DNA of 64,000 nucleotides from Nemopilema nomurai. Taxonomy: Eukaryota; Cnidaria; Scyphozoa; Rhizostomeae; Rhizostomatidae. Below, one piece after another: positions 58,901 through 64,000 of the stretch (its first letter is position 1; the number at the start of each line of letters is the position of its first letter). Under the pieces are notes generated by a model that made no database searches, had not been told where the DNA came from, and worked only from the letters and a program-made list of their open reading frames with translations. A program made the translations under genes and the position numbers. Where the stretch lies: contig ML133478.1 in the NCBI GenBank assembly GCA_003864495.1, positions 444,498 to 508,497 on the forward strand, given 5' to 3'.

Positions 58901-61900
58901 GTTGATAAGCCCCATGTTGCTCGCATAAGCAGGTTTGCCATTTATCTTTCCTTGTCTTTGGAGTCATGCTAACGTGAAATTGAATATGCTATTTGTTTGT
59001 GACAATCTACTTTAACACTGTAGATTAAAAATGCCAAATTTGTTAAAGAGTTTGCTGATGGAAATCAGTAAACATCTTTCTTTACTAAGAAAGAATGAGC
59101 GTCAAGCAACTTCTGCTTGAAATAGCAAAGTCGCATTATACTAGCACTTCTGAAGGCTTCATAGCAAAATGTCTAAACAATACTGAATCATTCTCTGCAT
59201 TCACCAGGTTGTCTTTTGTCGACTTGGCTGGCTCAGAAAGGTACTGTAAGACCCAGAGCACAGGGAGCCGTCTGAAAGAGGCCTCGAATATAAACACGTC
59301 CATCATGACTCTTGGCAAATGCATCGAATATTTACGATACAATCAACAGCACAAGTAAGTCAAGGTTATTCATCACTGTTAGATTAAGATTAAGTTTGCA
59401 GATGGCAATTTTATATAAAATTGAGTTTTGAAGGTTTTAGCAATTCTTGGAAATATCTTCGAAACAATAAAGGCTTGATGTTTTGGTACAAACTACCTCG
59501 ATTCTTCAGTCTACCTTTATTGAAGTACTTACAAGGTTGAATGTGATGTACTGATACAGAACTCAAACACAAAATACTATCTCTTATTTTATCTTTTTTA
59601 GCTGCAGTTAACCTCCCCTTATTAATCTAGCGTACATTCACATAAATTCCATCTTGGTGCAATTTGTCCTACTCCTGAAGTCATCCAAATACTAGCCTGA
59701 AATTTTCACGTTTCTTGGCCTACATGCTGCTCGCTACATTTTTGAACTGCCTCTTTTATTCCAGGAATCACCCGGTTATCATCCCGTTCAGAGAGAACAA
59801 ACTGACTCGACTGTTTCAAGGGTTCTTTGTCGGCAAGGGTAAAGCATGCATGGTCGTCAATGTCAGTCAATGTGCCTCTGTGTTTGACGAAACGTACAAC
59901 GTGCTCAAGTTTTCATCCGTCGCAAAGCAGGTTAGAGGACAGCTGCCTATCGAAATTTCTAAATTTATAGCTACTATCCCAAGTAGTCGAAAGTTTGTTT
60001 TTTATAAAGAGAAAATCCTGTGGACCAAGAACATGCTTGGTACTTTGAGGGGGGGGGGGGGGGCGTGTTTTGAGCAAAGTGTCTTTTTTCTGTGAGCATC
60101 TCCCCTCTGGCATCAAATGGTAGAAAAGAGACAAATGGAATGACTTCTAGTTTGTTTATTCAGTTTAGAAGTAAGACCAGGCCAGTTTTTATCACTGTAG
60201 AAGTTGAATGCAAATTTTTTGGAAATAGCCAGTTTGTCACACGTCACTTGTAAGCAAATTTGTTCTGGTGAGGGCATTTAAACAAATGACACCTAAACGA
60301 CTAAAAAAAATCTACAGACCAACTTGCTTTCAGAGGTACTCTTTAAATATTGCATTGAACATAGAACAAAAGAGCTGATAATAAGTTTATAGCTATTAAT
60401 GTGTATCTTTAAAATGAAAAAGTCACTTTATCATAATGGTGCATGGAAAATGGGGCAAGCATGGTGTGGTGATGAAAGGGGCTGGTGGTGAACTAATTGG
60501 TATGCTAAAAATTTCCCCGTTTATTAAGTAAAGTTCAAGCTTTCTTTGCATTTTCAGTTAGAATCTATATCTTCAGAATCCGTATCTTTAGCTTTAGTTA
60601 AAAGCTTAACGTGATGCATTCTATCAAACAGGTTACGACAAAAGGCGTGCGAAACACGGAGATGTTTAAGCCGAAACTGCCACCGAAACCGCAGATACCA
60701 AGCGTAACGCAACCGAAAAAACTTGGACGGCACACTCTATTTAGCGTCGGTTTTGCTACGCCGCGGACAATAGGGAAGGAAGCGATGCGCGAATCGATGT
60801 ATGACAATGCTGACGAGGATGATTGCATTCAGGCTCTCGTAAAAAGTTACGAGACTCTGCGAAAGCAGTTGATCGATGAACGGCGCAAAAATGCGATGAT
60901 GGAGCTGAAGATACGAGAAGAAGTTTGCGCCGAAATGTCGGAGCAAATTGTCGAAATCGAAAGAAATTACAAGTAAGCAATGCATGTCGCATTTTCGAAA
61001 TATTATTGCTGGTGCAGTTTTCTCACGCAAGGATTTTTACTTTCTTTTAGCTAGCCTAAAGAACTTTGATTGATGCATTGGTCAGAAAAATTTTCACCGT
61101 CGATAAGCCGTATTCTTTAAATCTGGACCGGAAAAGTCCAAGGAAAAATTAACTTTTGAGAACAAGGAGAAATTTTGTCCTTCTTCTCCAAGGCATTTAA
61201 CATTGCAACCACTTTTGAGAATGAGCCCATTGACAAGAACTCTCGACCTATGAATCTCATTATGAATTCAGCCACTTAGAGCCTCGTGAAAGCCAAACGC
61301 CTTCATGCAATCATGAATCAATTGTGCAAAAGGAAGAGACGCGGAGTATCAAGATAATCAATAGCATTTCATTTAGCATCAAAGCAAATTTATCACTAAA
61401 ATGATGATGGAAACTCAGCTAATCGCTTCCAACTCCTTCTTCTTAGTGCATAATATTTCACCACTGTCTTCTAGCGAGCGACTGCAGGAGGAACAGGAGA
61501 CGATGGAAGAAATGTGCGAAAGAAGAATGAAGATGCTGACGAAATCGATGAAGATAGCGAGAAAGAAGAGGAAGCTTGAGCGGTTACCATCGGAAGATGA
61601 TGTACCCGACGGACTGCTTCAGGCGGAGAAGACCAAAGTTAAGGTCAGAATCACTGTCATCAGAACTTTTTAGTTTTCCAGAGTCTGCTGGCATTTCCAG
61701 AGTCGAAATTTTGATTTTTGAAAGTTTACTGGCAAAAGTAAGTTTTTCTAGTCGATTGAGAAGGCATTGGTTGCCGGGTTCTACGGGGTATTCTAAGGAC
61801 CTCAAGTCTAGAGCCGCTTATATTTGGAAGTCAAGCAGACATCCTTTTTTAAAGCGTTTAAAGACGCTATAAAAAGTAGTTTATTTTGCTTCTTCTCCCT

Positions 61901-64000
61901 TTTTTGTATTTTCATTTACTTGTAATTATGGTAAGGTTTTTAGAGGATAAATAATGTTTCTTAGATTTTAAGCACGGCCCCCTGTAAAGCAGTTTTTCCG
62001 ATTAATTGAGTGACCGTGGGTAAAGAGTTAAAGTAAACAAATGAATAAATCGATCGCGAAAATTTTCTAATATTCCTTTGTTCGGTATAGTCGATGTACT
62101 TCTGCTAACTAGACGCAACCGTTATAGAAAGGTTTGATAGTTGATAGAAGCACTTCCTGGTCATTTTCTAATCAACGAATGCTTTTCTAAGCGGTTCTTT
62201 ATTTCAATGACAGGAACGCGATGAGACCATCCGAACTCTTCGCGCTAAGCTTGCGGAGAAAGAAATCGCCCACGAGTTTTATAAGCAAACTCAAACTGCG
62301 GAGGAGCACCCTGAAGTTATCGAGCGCTTACAGAGTGAACTTGACGAGGCGAAGGAGACGGTGAAGGTGAACGAGGCCCACATCGAAGACTTGCAGACAA
62401 CGCTTAATTATACGCAGGACGTCCTTGAAGAGAGGCTGCTTGAAATCGAGAAGCTGAAAGAAGTTGTTGATTTGACTGATAGCAAGGATGTGAGTAAGAC
62501 TGGATACCTCCTAATCATGAATTGTAGTCTAGAGACACCCCTTACTTTCCTTGAGTCCAATATTTTAGATCTCAACTGTGCATCTTCATGTCTCTAATTC
62601 TGTTGCATGGCTCGCGGTTAACTTACTTTGATCTTCAAATATTAAAAACCGGTTGGCTATATTATGTTGCCTTTTTGTTACAGGAACTCGTCGAATTGAA
62701 GGTACTGTTAGAGGAGACCAGCAAGGCTTTGAACGAAGCTAGGCTCAAACTGGATGCCAGGGACGAGAAGTTGAAGCAGAAGGACGCCGCCATTTTGCAG
62801 CTCAGTGAACAATTACGGGCTCTTCAGGGTTGGTCTCTCTATCTTTCATCACAGAATAATTTCAGTTTATGATAACCACGTGAATGTGTTGACCTATTCA
62901 CTGGGTGTTCAAAATAAGTTCGCGGGCATTTGAACTAAAAAAAGTAAATCTTGATCAATTGCATTTTTACGAAGGAATCTTCTCACCAAGGCTTTTAAAT
63001 ATTTGTGGATTGAAAGATCAGCTGCTGGATAGAGCTGCAGTATCAAATTGCCCGCTGATCTAAATTTCTAACGGGTTGGGTCGCGTGCTCAAAAATTACG
63101 AGAGATTTACAACTTTGTTTGGAACAGCGAAATTCTGAGACTTCTTAATGTACATAATTACACTGATTTTCTCTAATAAACTAATTACAGATTTTTTCTA
63201 AATTGTCAAAGCCACTGATATTGTATCTTTGTTGATATTGTACATGAGTTGCTTACTTTTCCAAATGCAATACTCACTTGCATGCGAATTAGTCTCTTGG
63301 TACTCCTTTTGTAGAGACGAATGTTGACAAAACCGAAATGGAGGAGCTTTGGCGTGAAGTTGCGCAGCTACAAGAGGAGGGGGGATTATTGCGCGAAAGA
63401 TACGACTTTCAAAGCAAAGAATTGAGCGAGTTGCGACAAGAGAAAAAGGATGTTGACTCTCAAAAGAAACTGCTCAGCAACAGAGTGGAGGAGTTGGAGA
63501 GACAGCTAGCAGAGAGTGAAGATCGAAGGGAACAGCAGGTGTTCAAAGGGGAGGAACAGGACAAAAAAATCAAGCGATTCGCAGACATTGTTAGCAATCA
63601 AGAGACTGCCCTGGCCGAGAGCGAGGCTATAATAGAACAGTTGAATGAGAAAGTTGAAATATTGACTGCGAAGCGTGCAACCGAGGCTGATGTTGAGGTG
63701 CAGAGGAAGAGGAAATGTCAAACAGTGAAGACAGTGAAGACAGTGAAGACGAGGTTGTTTTGAAATTGCCGCCAACTGAAGTAGTGACAGTGAATGTTAA
63801 TGAGAAAGGTGCCCCTGCTGTAGAAAGGTTTGATTTAGAGCGGGAAATCGAGGAGTTGAAGGAAAAAGTAAAGGGACTTGAAAAAGAGCTTCTTGCGAGA
63901 AATCAAGAGCTTTCGAACCAAAGGGACGAGTATGAAACAGAGTTGAAAGCCTCAAGTGAAAAAATTGACGAAGCATTAAGAGAATGTGTGGTTAAGGGGG
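55994..64000 (+). CDS. KIF20B: Kinesin-6 family motor, KIF20B (MPHOSPH1)-like, 3' end outside window
   Basis: Exons: 55994-56449, 56905-57220, 57486-57710, 57845-57888, 58130-58197, 58861-58932, 59208-59354, 59765-59930, 60632-60972, 61475-61643, 62214-62489, 62684-62828 and 63315 to the window end; every phase closes. The plus-end-directed motor has VYLRIRPF, P-loop GVTNSGKT, a long loop-6 insertion (Ser/Thr/Asp-rich, within 56905-57220) typical of kinesin-6, switch I NSSRSHSIF, switch II DLAGSER and the end motif FSSVAKQ. A neck segment with [10 protein letters not shown] and [10 protein letters not shown] follows, then KIREEV and a long heptad coiled coil rich in Glu, Lys and Leu. KTQ after switch II, LGKCI, VNVSQC and the KIREEV block favour KIF20B over KIF20A, pointing to a role in cytokinesis. 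A frame break lies near 63690-63735. Confidence 0.92.
60049..60063 (+). repeat. G15 homopolymer in a kinesin intron
   Basis: Fifteen consecutive G residues lie in the intron between the motor-end exon (to 59930) and the neck exon (from 60632). Such runs are prone to replication slippage and sequencing error. No function is claimed. Confidence 0.85.
63690..63735 (+). other. Frame break in the coiled coil of the kinesin gene
   Basis: The coiled-coil frame runs through [22 protein letters not shown] and then degenerates into [13 protein letters not shown] and a stop at 63761-63763. The next frame picks up with [21 protein letters not shown] and continues as good coiled coil ([16 protein letters not shown]) to the window edge. 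A three-fold AGTGAAGAC repeat (63724-63750) lies at the switch. One missing base just before it would restore the frame. An intron is unlikely because any that skips the break would delete good coil. Confidence 0.7.

Noticed and set aside
58646..58972. 108-codon ORF spanning the end of a kinesin intron
   Set aside because: Only 58861-58932 is exon, and in another register ([12 protein letters not shown]). The rest is intron read through.
1..64000. CRISPR arrays, bacterial operons, ribosomal RNA or complete tRNA genes
   Set aside because: None was seen. Spliced animal genes fill the window and no regularly spaced repeat-spacer array or cloverleaf was noticed by eye.

Overview
The window is animal nuclear DNA. 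It is AT-rich, its genes are split by GT-AG introns, and it carries chordate-type animal gene families, so it is not bacterial. The best guess is an early-branching marine animal such as an anthozoan cnidarian (coral, octocoral or anemone). That guess rests on the mosaic extracellular proteins, a very divergent single-exon GPCR and a Ty1/copia element. No ribosomal or mitochondrial marker is present to confirm it. Exon ends were set by hand from splice signals and reading phase. In the main genes the phases close exon to exon, except at the frame breaks listed.

Region by region: 1-7507 (+) is the 3' part of a secreted mosaic serine protease (propeller-like repeats, EGF, YWTD repeats, two sushi domains, one Ig domain, trypsin). 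12386-21637 (+) is a complete 1331-residue type I membrane protein with a large unrecognised ectodomain followed by EGF, EGF, SEA, EGF, a membrane helix and a short tail. 23906-25962 (+) and 30686-37331 (+) are tandem paralogous RRM plus glycine-rich RNA-binding proteins of the CIRBP/RBM3 type. The second has a very young antisense copia retrotransposon in its second intron (32282-36985). 41923-43164 holds two uncertain small ORF clusters. 44603-45718 (-) is a divergent rhodopsin-like GPCR. 46697-52802 (+) is eIF2 gamma in 13 exons. 53684-55262 (-) is a UDP-galactose-type nucleotide-sugar transporter. 55994 to the right edge (+) is a KIF20B-like kinesin-6, cut off by the window.

There is no operon-like unit. 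eIF2 gamma and the transporter converge. The transporter and the kinesin are head to head over about 730 bp, and so are the GPCR and eIF2 gamma over about 980 bp. The housekeeping genes (translation initiation, Golgi sugar transport, cytokinesis, RNA chaperones) look ordinary. The two large extracellular proteins on the left are the lineage-specific material most worth following. Three reading-frame breaks (protease, copia element, kinesin) all have the sign of one missing base. This raises the possibility of assembly indels as well as real mutations.
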